From assembly GCF_000328565.1 (NCBI RefSeq), contig NC_019966.1:2232001-2296000 (forward strand): DNA of 64,000 nt. Reading direction: 5' to 3'. The stretch is from Mycobacterium sp. JS623 (GTDB lineage: Bacteria; Actinomycetota; Actinomycetes; Mycobacteriales; Mycobacteriaceae). Of this stretch, positions 8,482 through 17,719 are shown in pieces; position 1 is the first letter of the stretch; every line of letters starts with the position of its first letter. The translations under genes and the position numbers were made by a program. The notes below the pieces were generated by a model that saw only the letters and a list, made by a program, of their open reading frames with translations, was not told the DNA's origin and did no database searches.

Positions 8482-9312
8482 CTACCCTGTGAAGTTGAAT
8501 GTCCGTGGATCGGGCCCCAGTCGTGTTCCGTCGCCCAGCGACGAGATGGACGCCATCTCCTGCTCGCTCAGCTCGAAATCGAACACGTCGAAGTTACTCA
8601 CAATTCGCTCGGGGGTCACCGACTTCGGGATGACTATATTGCCGAGTTGGATATGCCACCTAATCAGTGCCTGTGCTGGCGTTTTGCCGTGGGCCTCGGC
8701 GACGGCCGTGACTGTTGGATTGCTCAGCAGCGACCCTTGACCCAGCGGGCTCCACGCTTCGGTCGCGACACCCAGCTGAGCATGAACCTCCCGCAACTCC
8801 TGCTGCTGCAGCAGCGGATGCAACTCGATCTGGTTGACGGCAGGGACGATTCCGGTGGCGTCCATCAGGATTCGCAGGTGTTCTGGTTCGAAGTTGCTGA
8901 CCCCGATCGACCGGATCCGGTGCTGGTCGCGCAGATGCGCAAACGCCTTGAAGGTTTCGACGAACAGGTTCTTCGCGGGCATCGGCCAATGGATGAGGTA
9001 GAGGTCCAGGTACTCCATACCGAGGCGCTCCATGCTGGCGTCGAATGCCGCGAGCGTGCTGTCGTAGCCCTGGTCGGCGTTCCACAGCTTGGTGGTGACG
9101 AAGACATCCTCGCGGGGTAGACCGGACGCCGCGACGGCCTTACCCACTTCGCGCTCATTGAAGTACCCTGCGGCGGTGTCGATGTGCCGATACCCGGCCT
9201 CCAGTGCGGTCGTCACCGCGCGCTCGGTGTCTTCGGCCGGCGTCTGCCAAACACCGAGCCCAACCTGAGGCATCGAGTTTCCGTCGTTGAGAGTGATCAA
9301 GGGAGAAGCCAT
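8482..9312 (-). CDS. Aldo/keto reductase (upstream paralog)
   Basis: A 276-aa aldo/keto reductase with tetrad Asp45, Tyr50 (AGYFNE), Lys75 (TTKLW) and His108 (LIHWP), and the [10 protein letters not shown] cofactor motif. It is clearly similar to the next gene in the operon and keeps the VWQT segment typical of mycobacterial Rv2971-type enzymes, so this copy is probably the ancestral one. Its start codon shares bases with the start codon of lipN on the other strand (CATG at 9310-9313), leaving no intergenic space. Confidence 0.93.
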   Translation of the reverse strand: MASPLITLNDGNSMPQVGLGVWQTPAEDTERAVTTALEAGYRHIDTAAGYFNEREVGKAVAASGLPREDVFVTTKLWNADQGYDSTLAAFDASMERLGMEYLDLYLIHWPMPAKNLFVETFKAFAHLRDQHRIRSIGVSNFEPEHLRILMDATGIVPAVNQIELHPLLQQQELREVHAQLGVATEAWSPLGQGSLLSNPTVTAVAEAHGKTPAQALIRWHIQLGNIVIPKSVTPERIVSNFDVFDFELSEQEMASISSLGDGTRLGPDPRTFNFTG

Positions 9313-10405
9313 GACTCAAAGTCTGCCAGCACAGGCGCCTTGGAGTCCGACCCGCAAGGACGTGATCATCAACGCCGCAGCGGGCGTGACACTGCGCAAC
9401 CTGGCGCGGATTCCCGACGCGGTCAAAAGGCTGTTGCTCGGCAGTCGGTCGGTCACGATCGACGGCAACACCTTGGACACCACGCTGCAGTTGATGCTCG
9501 CCGGGCAGAAGGCAACCGGCATCAACGGGCTGGCGGCCGAGGATGACGTCGTCGCGTCGCGGGCCCGACTCGAGATCTTGGCGGCCAGCTTCAAGCAGCA
9601 CATCCCGGTGGCGAAGGTGACCAATGTCTCGATCCCCGGTCCCGCAGGCCCCATCCCCGCGCGGCACTACAGCCCGGGAACCAAACGGGCTGCACTGCTG
9701 GTCTTCTACCACGGCGGCGGTCAGGTGATCGGCAGCCTCGACACCCATGACGATCTCTGTAGGAAGATCTGCCGCGACGGCGGCATGCACGTGCTGTCCG
9801 TCGACTATCGGCTCGCACCCGAGCACAAGGCACCGGCCGGGGCCGAAGACGCGTTCGCAGCGTTCGTGTGGGCGCGCGAACACGCCGGTGACCTCGGAGC
9901 CGACGTCGATCGGGTGGCTGTCGGCGGCGACAGCGCAGGCGGAAACCTCGCGACGCTGGTTGCACAGCGCGCACGCAACGACGGGCCCGGACTGCCGGCG
10001 CTGCAACTCCTGATCTATCCCGTGACCAATTACCGCGACGAGACGCGCTCTCAGACGCTGTTCGCCGAGGGCTACTTCCTGACCAAACATGACTTGAATT
10101 GGTTTCGTCATCAGTTCCTCGACGGCGCGCAGCTCGACGCATCTGACCCGCGGGTGTCGCCGCTGCTGGCCGACGACCTCACCGGACTGCCGCCCGCGCT
10201 TGTGCTTTCGGGCGGGTTCGACCCCCTGCGCGACGAGGACCAGCAGTACGTCGACGCGATGCGCGCCGCCGGTGTTGCCGTCGACCACCGGCATTTCGGC
10301 TCGCTAGTACACGGCTGGGCCAACTTCTTTCCGCTCGGTGGCGGCAGCGCGTCGGCGACGACGGAAATGATCTCCGCGCTGCGCGCCCATCTCGCCCGCG
10401 CATGA
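9311..10405 (+). CDS. lipN: Alpha/beta hydrolase, hormone-sensitive-lipase family (LipN-like)
   Basis: An esterase or lipase of 364 aa in the HSL family. The oxyanion motif YHGGGQ lies near residue 132 and the nucleophile elbow GDSAGGN near residue 207. GGFDPLRD supplies the acid and VHGWANF the catalytic His near the C-terminus. The position matches M. tuberculosis Rv2970c (lipN). I prefer ATG 9311 (MTQSLPAQ) over the in-frame GTG at 9287, which would lie wholly inside the divergent reductase gene. Its promoter must lie within the neighbouring coding sequence. Confidence 0.92.
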   Translation: MTQSLPAQAPWSPTRKDVIINAAAGVTLRNLARIPDAVKRLLLGSRSVTIDGNTLDTTLQLMLAGQKATGINGLAAEDDVVASRARLEILAASFKQHIPVAKVTNVSIPGPAGPIPARHYSPGTKRAALLVFYHGGGQVIGSLDTHDDLCRKICRDGGMHVLSVDYRLAPEHKAPAGAEDAFAAFVWAREHAGDLGADVDRVAVGGDSAGGNLATLVAQRARNDGPGLPALQLLIYPVTNYRDETRSQTLFAEGYFLTKHDLNWFRHQFLDGAQLDASDPRVSPLLADDLTGLPPALVLSGGFDPLRDEDQQYVDAMRAAGVAVDHRHFGSLVHGWANFFPLGGGSASATTEMISALRAHLARA

Positions 10406-10440
10406 AAAGCCTGATCTGAGGCGCCGGTACTCTTGACGCC

Positions 10441-11331
10441 GTGGCGACCAAACCCAAGAAGCAAGCCAGCTACGACCTGAAGGCAGCAGACCGCAAGCGC
10501 AACCTCGCGATCCAGATCGGGCTGACCGCGGTTGTGGTGATCTTCGCCGTCGCGCTGGTGCTCTACATCGTGATGTCGGGCGACAAGAAGCCCGTGTCGG
10601 GCGATGCCAAGGCCATCCGCGTCGCCTCGAGCAACGTCATCAAGAAGGAAGGCAGCAACGACCCCAAGGTCGTGCTGTCGATGTACGAGGACTTCCTATG
10701 TCCGCACTGCGGCGTGTTCGAGCAGCAGTTCGGGCCGACCGTGAGCAAGCTGATCGACAGCGGTGCCGTCGCCGCTGACTACTACATGGTCGCCATCCTG
10801 GATCGGCAGGGCAACGGATACTCGTCGCGCGCCGCGAATGCCGCCTATTGCGTGGCCGACGAATCCATCGATGCGTTCCGTCGTTTCCACGCTGCGCTCT
10901 ATGCGCAGCAGCCCCAAGAGGGGGCAGGCGTGTACCCGGACAACGCGCGATTGATCGAAGTCGCCCGCCAGGCGGGTGCGGGAGGCAAGGTCCCGGATTG
11001 CATCAACAAGGGTCGCTACACCGAGATGTCGCAGGGATTGGCCGCGGCCGCCGGCATTCAGGCGACCCCGACCATCCGCATCAACGGCCAGGATTACCAA
11101 TTCACCACGCCCGACGCGTTGGTCGCCAAGATCAAGGAAACCGTCGGTGATGTTCCCGGCCTGACCGCCGCGCCGGCGGCACCGGCACCGACGCCACCGG
11201 GCGCACCGCCCGCCCAGGCCCCGGCATCGCCCGCACCGGCGCCGCCGACGACGCCAGTAGCCGCACCTGCACCCGTGCCGGTCCCGGCATCGAGCGCACC
11301 GTCGATCGCGCCGCCGACAACAACGCGATGA
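10441..11331 (+). CDS. Membrane-anchored DsbA-like thiol oxidoreductase
   Basis: A 296-aa protein with an N-terminal transmembrane segment (about residues 21-41), a thioredoxin fold with active site Cys87-Pro-His-Cys90 (YEDFLCPHC), and a cis-Pro loop (QATPTIRING). A low-complexity Ala/Pro tail of about 55 residues follows, likely spanning the cell wall. It corresponds to Rv2969c. The VKOR gene overlaps its stop by 4 bp. In actinobacteria DsbA-like proteins are reoxidised by VKOR, so the pair should catalyse disulfide formation in exported proteins. Confidence 0.93.
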   Translation: MATKPKKQASYDLKAADRKRNLAIQIGLTAVVVIFAVALVLYIVMSGDKKPVSGDAKAIRVASSNVIKKEGSNDPKVVLSMYEDFLCPHCGVFEQQFGPTVSKLIDSGAVAADYYMVAILDRQGNGYSSRAANAAYCVADESIDAFRRFHAALYAQQPQEGAGVYPDNARLIEVARQAGAGGKVPDCINKGRYTEMSQGLAAAAGIQATPTIRINGQDYQFTTPDALVAKIKETVGDVPGLTAAPAAPAPTPPGAPPAQAPASPAPAPPTTPVAAPAPVPVPASSAPSIAPPTTTR

Positions 11332-11960
11332 CTGTGACCGCGCCCAGCGACGTCCAGCCGAGCGAACCCGTGGCCGAAGCGCCGAACGGGGTGTCGGTCG
11401 GGCGAGCCGGCGCGGTGTGGATTCTGGTCGCAGGCGTCGTCGGGCTCGCCGCAGCGCTGACGCTGACGGTCGAGAAGATCGAGATTCTGATCAACCCCGA
11501 GTATGTGCCGTCGTGCAGCATCAACCCGGTGCTGTCGTGCGGTTCGGTGATGATCACCCCGCAGGCATCGGCGTTCGGCTTTCCCAACCCGTTGATCGGC
11601 ATCGTCGCCTTCAGCGTGGTGGTGGTGACGGGTGTGCTCGCACTGGCCAAAGTGAGCTTGCCGCGGTGGTATTGGGCCGGTTTGGCCGCAGGCACGCTGC
11701 TGGGCGTGGTGTTCATTCACTGGCTGATTTTCCAGAGCCTGTACCGCATCGGCGCGCTGTGCCCGTACTGCATGGGCGTATGGGCGGTCACCATCCCGCT
11801 GCTTGTCGTGGTCGCCTCGATCGCGCTGCAGCCCTTGGAGTCGAACGCGGTCGCGCGGGTGCTCTACACCTGGCGGTGGTCGCTGGTGGCGTTGTGGTTC
11901 ACCGCGCTGGTCTTGATGATTCTCGTGCGGTTTTGGGACTACTGGTCGACGCTGATTTAG
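11328..11960 (+). CDS. Vitamin K epoxide reductase (VKOR) family protein
   Basis: A 210-aa polytopic membrane protein with about five hydrophobic segments. It has the loop cysteines Cys62/Cys70 (SCSINPVLSCGS) and the redox CxxC Cys145-Pro-Tyr-Cys148 (ALCPYCMG). VKOR takes electrons from DsbA and passes them to menaquinone. The ATG overlaps the DsbA-like gene (ATGA), which implies coupled translation and a shared pathway. It corresponds to Rv2968c. Confidence 0.95.
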   Translation: MTVTAPSDVQPSEPVAEAPNGVSVGRAGAVWILVAGVVGLAAALTLTVEKIEILINPEYVPSCSINPVLSCGSVMITPQASAFGFPNPLIGIVAFSVVVVTGVLALAKVSLPRWYWAGLAAGTLLGVVFIHWLIFQSLYRIGALCPYCMGVWAVTIPLLVVVASIALQPLESNAVARVLYTWRWSLVALWFTALVLMILVRFWDYWSTLI

Positions 11961-11989
11961 TCAGCGTCATCGGGGGATAGGGTCAGCGG

Positions 11990-14900
11990 GTGATTTCGAA
12001 GGTTTTGGTCGCCAATCGCGGGGAGATCGCGATCCGCGCGTTCCGGGCGGCCTACGAGATGGGCATCGCGACGGTCGCGGTCTATGCGCACGAGGATCGC
12101 AATTCGCTGCATCGTCTCAAGGCCGACGAGTCGTATCAGATAGGGGAGACGGGCCACCCGGTCCGCGCGTATCTCTCGGTCGACGAAATCGTGCGTGTCG
12201 CTCAGCAGTCCGGCGCCGACGCCATCTATCCGGGCTACGGCTTCCTGTCCGAGAATCCGGATCTGGCCGCCGCGTGTGCGGATGCAGGCATCACGTTTGT
12301 CGGGCCTGGCGCGGAAATCCTCGAGCTGGCGGGCAACAAGTCGCGCGCGATCGCCGCGGCGCGCGCCGCCGGCCTGCCCGTGCTGAATTCGTCGGCGCCG
12401 TCGGCATCGGCCGATGAGCTGGTGGCTGCCGCGGCGACCATGGAGTTCCCGCTGTTCGTCAAGGCGGTGTCCGGCGGTGGTGGGCGTGGCATGCGGCGGG
12501 TGGCCGACGAGGCCGCGCTGCCCGAAGCCATCGAGGCCGCGTCGCGCGAGGCCGAGTCGGCGTTCGGCGACCCGACGCTGTACCTCGAGCAGGCGGTGAT
12601 CAACCCCCGCCACATCGAGGTGCAGATCCTCGCCGACACCCACGGCAACGTGATGCACCTGTTCGAGCGTGACTGCAGCGTGCAACGCCGGCACCAGAAG
12701 GTCATCGAACTCGCACCGGCTCCGAACCTGCCAGGCGAGCTGCGCGCCAAGATCTGTGCCGACGCAGTCGCCTTCGCCCGCCAGATCAACTACAGCTACG
12801 CCGGCACCGTCGAGTTTCTGCTCGACGAACGCGGCCACTACGTGTTCATCGAGATGAACCCGCGCATCCAGGTCGAGCACACCGTGACCGAGGAGATCAC
12901 CGACGTCGACCTGGTCGCCAGCCAGCTGCGCATCGCAGACGGGGAGACGCTGGAAGACCTTGGGCTGAGCCAGAACACAATGACGGTGCGCGGGGCTGCT
13001 TTGCAGTGCCGGATCACCACCGAGGACCCGGCCAACGGTTTCCGCCCCGACACCGGCCGCATCACCGGATACCGGTCGCCCGGCGGCGCCGGCATCCGGC
13101 TGGACGGCGGTTCGCATCTGGGCGCCGACATCAGCGCGCATTTCGACTCGATGCTGGTGAAGCTGACGTGCCGCGGGCGCGACTTCTCCGCGGCGATCGC
13201 GCGGGCCCGCCGCGCGTTGGCGGAGTTCCGCATTCGCGGTGTGTCGACGAACATCCCGTTCCTGATGGCCGTGGTGAACGACCCGGACTTTCGCGCCGGT
13301 CGCGTCACGACGTCGTTCATCGACGAGCGTCCGTATCTGCTGACCGCGCGCACGCCGGCTGACCGCGGCACCAAGATCCTCAACTACCTCGCCGACGTCA
13401 CGGTCAACCACCCGCACGGTGCCCGGCCGTCAACGGTGTATCCGCAGGACAAGCTTCCCCAGGTCGACCTCGACGCAGCCCCGCCGCGCGGCAGTAAGCA
13501 TCTGCTGACCGAGGTCGGCCCGGAGGGCTTCGCTCGATGGCTGCGGGAATCCAAGTCCGTCGGCGTCACCGACACCACGTTCCGCGACGCGCATCAGTCG
13601 CTGCTGGCGACGCGGCTGCGCACCACTGGCCTGTTGATGGTCGCGCCGTACATCGCGCGGATGACGCCGCAGCTGCTGTCCATCGAGTGCTGGGGTGGCG
13701 CGACCTACGATGTGGCGCTTCGGTTTTTGAAGGAAGATCCGTGGGAGCGGCTGGCCGCGCTTCGCGAGGCGGTGCCCAACATCTGTCTGCAGATGCTGCT
13801 GCGGGGCCGTAACACCGTCGGCTACACGCCGTATCCGGAGTCGGTCACCTATGCGTTCGTGCAGGAGGCGACGGCGACGGGCATCGACATCTACCGCATC
13901 TTCGACGCTTTGAACAACGTCGACTCGATGCGGCCCGCGATCGACGCGGTGCGTGAAACCGGTACGGCGGTGGCCGAAGTCGCGATGAGCTACACCGGCG
14001 ATCTGTCCGACCCGAACGAAAACCTGTACACGCTCGACTATTACCTCAAGCTGGCGGAGCAGATCGTCGACGCAGGCGCGCATGTGCTGGCGATCAAGGA
14101 CATGGCCGGGCTGCTGCGCCCGCAGGCCGCCACCCAGCTGGTTTCCGCGCTGCGGTCGCGGTTCGACCTGCCGGTGCACGTGCACACCCACGACACCCCG
14201 GGCGGCCAGTTGGCCACGTACCTGGCGGCGTGGCATGCCGGGGCCAATGCCGTCGACGGCGCGTCGGCGCCGCTGGCGGGCACCACCAGCCAGCCCGCGC
14301 TGTCCTCGATCGTCGCGGCCGCGGCGCATACCGAATACGACACCGGGTTGTCGTTGTCGGCGGTGTGCGATCTGGAGCCGTACTGGGAGGCGCTGCGAAA
14401 GGTGTACGCGCCGTTCGAATCTGGCATTCCCGGGCCGACCGGGCGGGTGTATCACCACGAGATCCCCGGCGGACAGTTGTCGAATCTGCGTCAGCAGGCG
14501 ATCGCGCTGGGCCTCGGTGACCGGTTCGAGGAGATCGAGGCGAATTACGCTGCCGCAGACCGCGTTTTGGGCAGGCTGGTGAAGGTGACACCTTCGTCGA
14601 AGGTGGTCGGAGATCTGGCGCTGGCGTTGGTCGGTGCGGGGGTGTCTGCCGACGAATTCGCCGCGGACCCAGCCAAATTCGACATCCCCGACTCGGTGAT
14701 CGGGTTCCTGCGCGGTGAGCTAGGCGACCCGCCGGGCGGCTGGCCGGAACCGTTGCGCACCAAGGCGCTTGCGGGGCGCCCGCCGGCCAAGGCTACCCAA
14801 GAACTGTCTCCCGAAGATGAGGCAGTGCTCGGCGAAGCCGGGCCCAAACGCCAGGCCGCGCTCAACCGGCTGCTATTCCCGGGTCCGACAAAGGAATTCG

Positions 14901-15373
14901 AGGCACATCGCGAGGCCTTCGGCGATACCTCCAGCTTGAGCGCCAACCAGTTCTTCTACGGGTTGCGGCATGGCGAGGAGCATCGGGTCAAGCTCGAGCG
15001 TGGTGTCGAGCTGTTGATCGGGCTCGAAGCCGTCTCCGAACCCGACGAGCGAGGAATGCGTACGGTGATGTGCATCCTCAACGGACAGCTGCGCCCGGTG
15101 GTGGTGCGGGATCGCAGCGTCGCCAGCGACATTCCGACCGCCGAGAAGGCCGACCGCGCCAACCCCGACCACATCGCCGCGCCGTTCGCCGGTGTGGTGA
15201 CGGTCAACGTCGTCGCCGACGATCAGGTCGAGGCCGGACAGACCATCGCCACCATCGAGGCGATGAAGATGGAAGCCGCGATCACCGCGCCTAAGGCAGG
15301 CAAGGTCAGCCGCGTGGCTGTATCGGCCACCGCGCAGGTCGAGGGTGGCGACCTGCTGGTGGTGGTCAGCTGA
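11990..15373 (+). CDS. pyc: Pyruvate carboxylase
   Basis: A single-chain biotin enzyme of 1127 aa converting pyruvate and bicarbonate to oxaloacetate. The order is biotin carboxylase (residues 1 to about 450, with GGGGRGMRR for ATP and the [10 protein letters not shown] motif), the carboxyltransferase TIM barrel (from about 520, [15 protein letters not shown]), an allosteric linker, and a C-terminal biotinyl domain with EAMKMEA, biotinylated on Lys1093. It starts at GTG 11990 and matches Rv2967c (pca/pyc). It provides anaplerotic oxaloacetate and supports growth on lipids and sterols. Confidence 0.97.
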   Translation: MISKVLVANRGEIAIRAFRAAYEMGIATVAVYAHEDRNSLHRLKADESYQIGETGHPVRAYLSVDEIVRVAQQSGADAIYPGYGFLSENPDLAAACADAGITFVGPGAEILELAGNKSRAIAAARAAGLPVLNSSAPSASADELVAAAATMEFPLFVKAVSGGGGRGMRRVADEAALPEAIEAASREAESAFGDPTLYLEQAVINPRHIEVQILADTHGNVMHLFERDCSVQRRHQKVIELAPAPNLPGELRAKICADAVAFARQINYSYAGTVEFLLDERGHYVFIEMNPRIQVEHTVTEEITDVDLVASQLRIADGETLEDLGLSQNTMTVRGAALQCRITTEDPANGFRPDTGRITGYRSPGGAGIRLDGGSHLGADISAHFDSMLVKLTCRGRDFSAAIARARRALAEFRIRGVSTNIPFLMAVVNDPDFRAGRVTTSFIDERPYLLTARTPADRGTKILNYLADVTVNHPHGARPSTVYPQDKLPQVDLDAAPPRGSKHLLTEVGPEGFARWLRESKSVGVTDTTFRDAHQSLLATRLRTTGLLMVAPYIARMTPQLLSIECWGGATYDVALRFLKEDPWERLAALREAVPNICLQMLLRGRNTVGYTPYPESVTYAFVQEATATGIDIYRIFDALNNVDSMRPAIDAVRETGTAVAEVAMSYTGDLSDPNENLYTLDYYLKLAEQIVDAGAHVLAIKDMAGLLRPQAATQLVSALRSRFDLPVHVHTHDTPGGQLATYLAAWHAGANAVDGASAPLAGTTSQPALSSIVAAAAHTEYDTGLSLSAVCDLEPYWEALRKVYAPFESGIPGPTGRVYHHEIPGGQLSNLRQQAIALGLGDRFEEIEANYAAADRVLGRLVKVTPSSKVVGDLALALVGAGVSADEFAADPAKFDIPDSVIGFLRGELGDPPGGWPEPLRTKALAGRPPAKATQELSPEDEAVLGEAGPKRQAALNRLLFPGPTKEFEAHREAFGDTSSLSANQFFYGLRHGEEHRVKLERGVELLIGLEAVSEPDERGMRTVMCILNGQLRPVVVRDRSVASDIPTAEKADRANPDHIAAPFAGVVTVNVVADDQVEAGQTIATIEAMKMEAAITAPKAGKVSRVAVSATAQVEGGDLLVVVS

Positions 15374-15927
15374 CCCGCATCATCGCCGGCACGTTCGGTG
15401 GGCGGCGAATTGCTGTGCCGCGCGCGGGAACTCGGCCGACTACCGATCGGGTGCGTGAGTCGCTGTTCAACGTGCTGGCGTCGCGCGTGGATTTCGAGGG
15501 CGCCTCGGTGCTCGACCTCTATGCGGGTTCGGGCGCACTTGGTTTGGAAGCGCTATCGCGGGGGGCGACGTCGGCGATGTTCGTCGAAAACGATCAACGA
15601 GCGGCCGCCGTCATCGCCAAGAACATCGCGTCGTTGGGGGTAGCGGCAGACGTGCGGCGTGGACCCGTGGCAGCCGTGCTGGCCGGCGGCACGAACCGGC
15701 CGGTGGATCTGGTGCTCGCCGACCCGCCGTATGAGGTCCCCCCCGCGGAGATCGAGGCGACGCTGACCGCATTGGTCGACGGCGGCTGGGTGCGCGTGGG
15801 GACCGTCGTGGCCGTGGAACGCGGGACATCGGGGCCGGAAATCACCTGGGCCGACGGTTGGGAAACCTTGCCGTCGCGGCGGTATGGCGACACTCGACTG
15901 GAGCTGGCCGAGCGGCGATCAGCCTGA
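15370..15927 (+). CDS. rsmD: 16S rRNA (guanine966-N2)-methyltransferase RsmD
   Basis: SAM-dependent methyltransferase with the [15 protein letters not shown] motif and the ADPPYE catalytic motif (Asp118-Pro-Pro-Tyr). The conserved N-terminus [12 protein letters not shown] lies in frame before the first ATG or GTG (GTG 15415). The only candidate start that keeps it is CTG at 15370, which overlaps the pyc stop (CTGA), as ATGA or GTGA would. I therefore call a rare CTG start. Starting at GTG 15415 would remove 15 conserved residues. Confidence 0.85.
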   Translation: MTRIIAGTFGGRRIAVPRAGTRPTTDRVRESLFNVLASRVDFEGASVLDLYAGSGALGLEALSRGATSAMFVENDQRAAAVIAKNIASLGVAADVRRGPVAAVLAGGTNRPVDLVLADPPYEVPPAEIEATLTALVDGGWVRVGTVVAVERGTSGPEITWADGWETLPSRRYGDTRLELAERRSA

Positions 15928-16280
15928 GCCAGAGAGCCAAGTATGGAGGCGTTCGTCGTAGTCGCGGGCCACTCGCAGGCTGCGGCCAGACCCCCGGAAG
16001 ACCCAGCCCAGCTCGAGAAAGCGATGGGTGAGAAGCGCGGGAAGCACACCTGCGCGATGGGGCCGGCGCTGCGTCCAGTCCACGCAGACCCGGCGAACAC
16101 CCGCCGCTTCGAATTCCATTGCGCCGCATCGATTCCCAGCCGGTCCACCAAATTGTGCCCACGCCGGGTAAGTCGGTGATCGCGGTCATCGATCATCAGC
16201 AGCGCGTCCACCTCGAGCAAGCGGTCGCGTAGTTCGACTCCGCGCCGGCCCGCAAGATGGTCGAAGCAGGGAATGCTCAC
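15919..16280 (-). pseudogene. ArsR-family HTH regulator remnant, frameshifted and truncated
   Basis: Two minus-strand frames together read like the C-terminal half of a mycobacterial ArsR-type regulator. The first gives [10 protein letters not shown] and YRLTP-like DHRLTRRGHNLVDRLGID. The second gives RRVCVDWTQRRPHRAGVLPALL and ends at 15919. The frame changes near 16115-16130. Upstream the frame hits a stop near 16316, and no HTH half exists because coaD occupies that space. It fills the rsmD-coaD gap and overlaps the rsmD 3' end by 9 bp. Family assignment rests on the DHLAGRLGV and CLDWSERRPHL signatures recalled for this family. Confidence 0.65.
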
Positions 16281-16325
16281 GAGCGGGGCCCACTCACGGT
16301 AACCGCCCTGCTAGCGTCATCGACC

Positions 16326-16802
16326 ATGAGCGGCGCCGTATGCCCTGGATCGTTCGACCCGGTGACCCTCGGCCATGTCGACGTTCTCGAGCGCGCGGCC
16401 GCCCAGTTCGACGAGGTCGTTGTCGCGGTGCTGATCAACCCCAACAAGAAGGGGATGTTCAGCCCCGAGGAACGCATCGCGATGATCGAAGAGTCGACGA
16501 CGCATCTGCCAAACCTACGGGTGGAATCCGGCCAAGGGCTGGTCGTCGACTTCGTGAAGGCCCGCGGGTTGACTGCGATCGTCAAGGGTCTGCGCACCGG
16601 CACCGACTTCGAATACGAGCTGCAGATGGCGCAGATGAACAAGCACATCGCTGGCGTCGACACGTTTTTCGTCGCGACCACGCCGCGGTATTCATTTGTG
16701 TCATCGTCACTGGCCAAAGAAGTCGCGATGCTCGGCGGCGACGTTTCGGAACTGCTGCCCGCACCCGTCAACGAGCGCCTGCAGGCAAAGCTGAACGGTT
16801 AG
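16326..16802 (+). CDS. coaD: Phosphopantetheine adenylyltransferase
   Basis: Catalyses the penultimate step of coenzyme A synthesis, adenylating 4'-phosphopantetheine. The 158-aa protein has the nucleotidyltransferase motif [11 protein letters not shown] near the N-terminus (the T/HxGH equivalent) and the [12 protein letters not shown] motif near residue 125. It starts at ATG 16326, preceded 8 bp upstream by TAGCGT at 16312-16317, which fits a leaderless promoter. In M. tuberculosis this gene borders the DIM/PGL locus, which is absent here. Confidence 0.96.
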   Translation: MSGAVCPGSFDPVTLGHVDVLERAAAQFDEVVVAVLINPNKKGMFSPEERIAMIEESTTHLPNLRVESGQGLVVDFVKARGLTAIVKGLRTGTDFEYELQMAQMNKHIAGVDTFFVATTPRYSFVSSSLAKEVAMLGGDVSELLPAPVNERLQAKLNG

Positions 16803-16810
16803 ACGTCAAG

Positions 16811-16835
16811 GTTAATTTTCGTCCTCCGCGGGTAG
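16811..16835 (+). promoter_or_regulatory. Putative sigma-F-type promoter of hemerythrin gene
   Basis: GTTA, 15 bp, then GGGTAG matches the mycobacterial sigma-F pattern (GTTT, 15-17 bp, GGGTAA/T) with one mismatch in each element. It lies 66 bp upstream of the hemerythrin start. Sigma-F control of hemerythrin-like proteins is known in mycobacteria; the assignment here is inference. Confidence 0.5.
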
Positions 16836-16900
16836 GTGTTGGGTGGCGCACAGCCCCTTAGCGCCCCGACCTGTTCCACGACTAGCGGAGGTGTATTGGC

Positions 16901-17467
16901 GTGGTAGAGACATTCGTTCAATCGAGCGACGACGTTGTGAAGTTCCTCAAGGATCAGCACAACCTGATCAAGGACATGTTCGAAGAGGTTTTCAGCGCAT
17001 CCGATCCCAAGGCGCGCGAGAAGGCGTTCATCGACTTGCGCAAGCTGTTGGCGGTCCACGAGACGGCCGAGGAGATGGTGGTTCACCCGCGGGTCCGCCA
17101 CGAGGCTGCCAACGGTGACGAGATCGTCGACGCGCGCCTGGAGGAGGAGCACAAAGCCAAGGAGATGCTTTCAGCGCTGGAAAGCATGGACGTCGAGTCG
17201 AAGGAGTTCATCGACGAGCTGACGAAGTTCCGCGATGCCGTCATCGACCACGCCGAGCACGAGGAGAACGAGGAGTTCACCAAGCTGGAGCGGAACCTGA
17301 CCGCCGACGACCGTGAGCGGATGGCCAAGGCCGTCCAGGCCGCAGAGGCAATCGCACCGACGCGTCCGCACCCAGGCGTTGAGTCGGCGAAGATGAACTT
17401 TGCTGCTGGCCCGTTCGCGTCGATGCTCGACCGGGCCCGCGACCTTCTCAAGCAGGCCACATCGTAG
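16901..17467 (+). CDS. Hemerythrin HHE cation-binding domain protein
   Basis: A 188-aa four-helix-bundle protein expected to hold a di-iron site. Likely ligands are His in KDQHNLIK near residue 20, HETAEEMVVHPRVRHE near residues 51-63, EEEHKAKE near residue 83, and DHAEHEENEEF near residues 112-122. Mycobacterial hemerythrin-like proteins affect responses to oxidative or nitrosative stress and antibiotics. GTG 16901 is preceded by AGCGGAGG at 16883-16890. The gene is monocistronic, with a strong terminator 16 bp after the stop. The sigma-F-like promoter supports a stress role. Confidence 0.9.
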   Translation: MVETFVQSSDDVVKFLKDQHNLIKDMFEEVFSASDPKAREKAFIDLRKLLAVHETAEEMVVHPRVRHEAANGDEIVDARLEEEHKAKEMLSALESMDVESKEFIDELTKFRDAVIDHAEHEENEEFTKLERNLTADDRERMAKAVQAAEAIAPTRPHPGVESAKMNFAAGPFASMLDRARDLLKQATS

Positions 17468-17483
17468 TGTGCTGAGCTGAGGC

Positions 17484-17522
17484 AAAATCGCCCGTCACCT
17501 CGCAGGTGCGGGCGATTTTGCT
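17484..17522 (+). terminator. Intrinsic terminator after hemerythrin gene
   Basis: The stem AAAATCGCCCG (17484-17494) pairs perfectly with CGGGCGATTTT (17509-17519). An inner CACCT/AGGTG stem with a CGC loop lies within it. The A-tract before and T-tract after make it potentially bidirectional. Confidence 0.9.
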
Positions 17523-17719
17523 TTGCTAGGAGCCGACGGCAAGCCGCCGTTTCGCTGTGTTGACATAATGTCGGCGAAGCAATTCAAGCGGGAGTTGCGG
17601 CCTGGGGGAGCACGGGACACAGCAAAAGGGCCAAAGGACGACACACCGGCCCGGAAGCCGAGTCACACGGGTAACACCAGGCACACTGGTAACTGTCAAC
17701 TACGCCTGGAGGGTGTGCC

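Noticed and set aside
11957..13417. 486-codon minus-strand open frame opposite pyc
   Set aside because: Antisense shadow of the biotin carboxylase domain; the composition is unlike a real protein and no motif is present.
17560..17588. Sigma-70-type promoter for sepIVA at TTGACA
   Set aside because: A perfect -35-like hexamer is present, but there is no -10-like hexamer at 16-19 bp.
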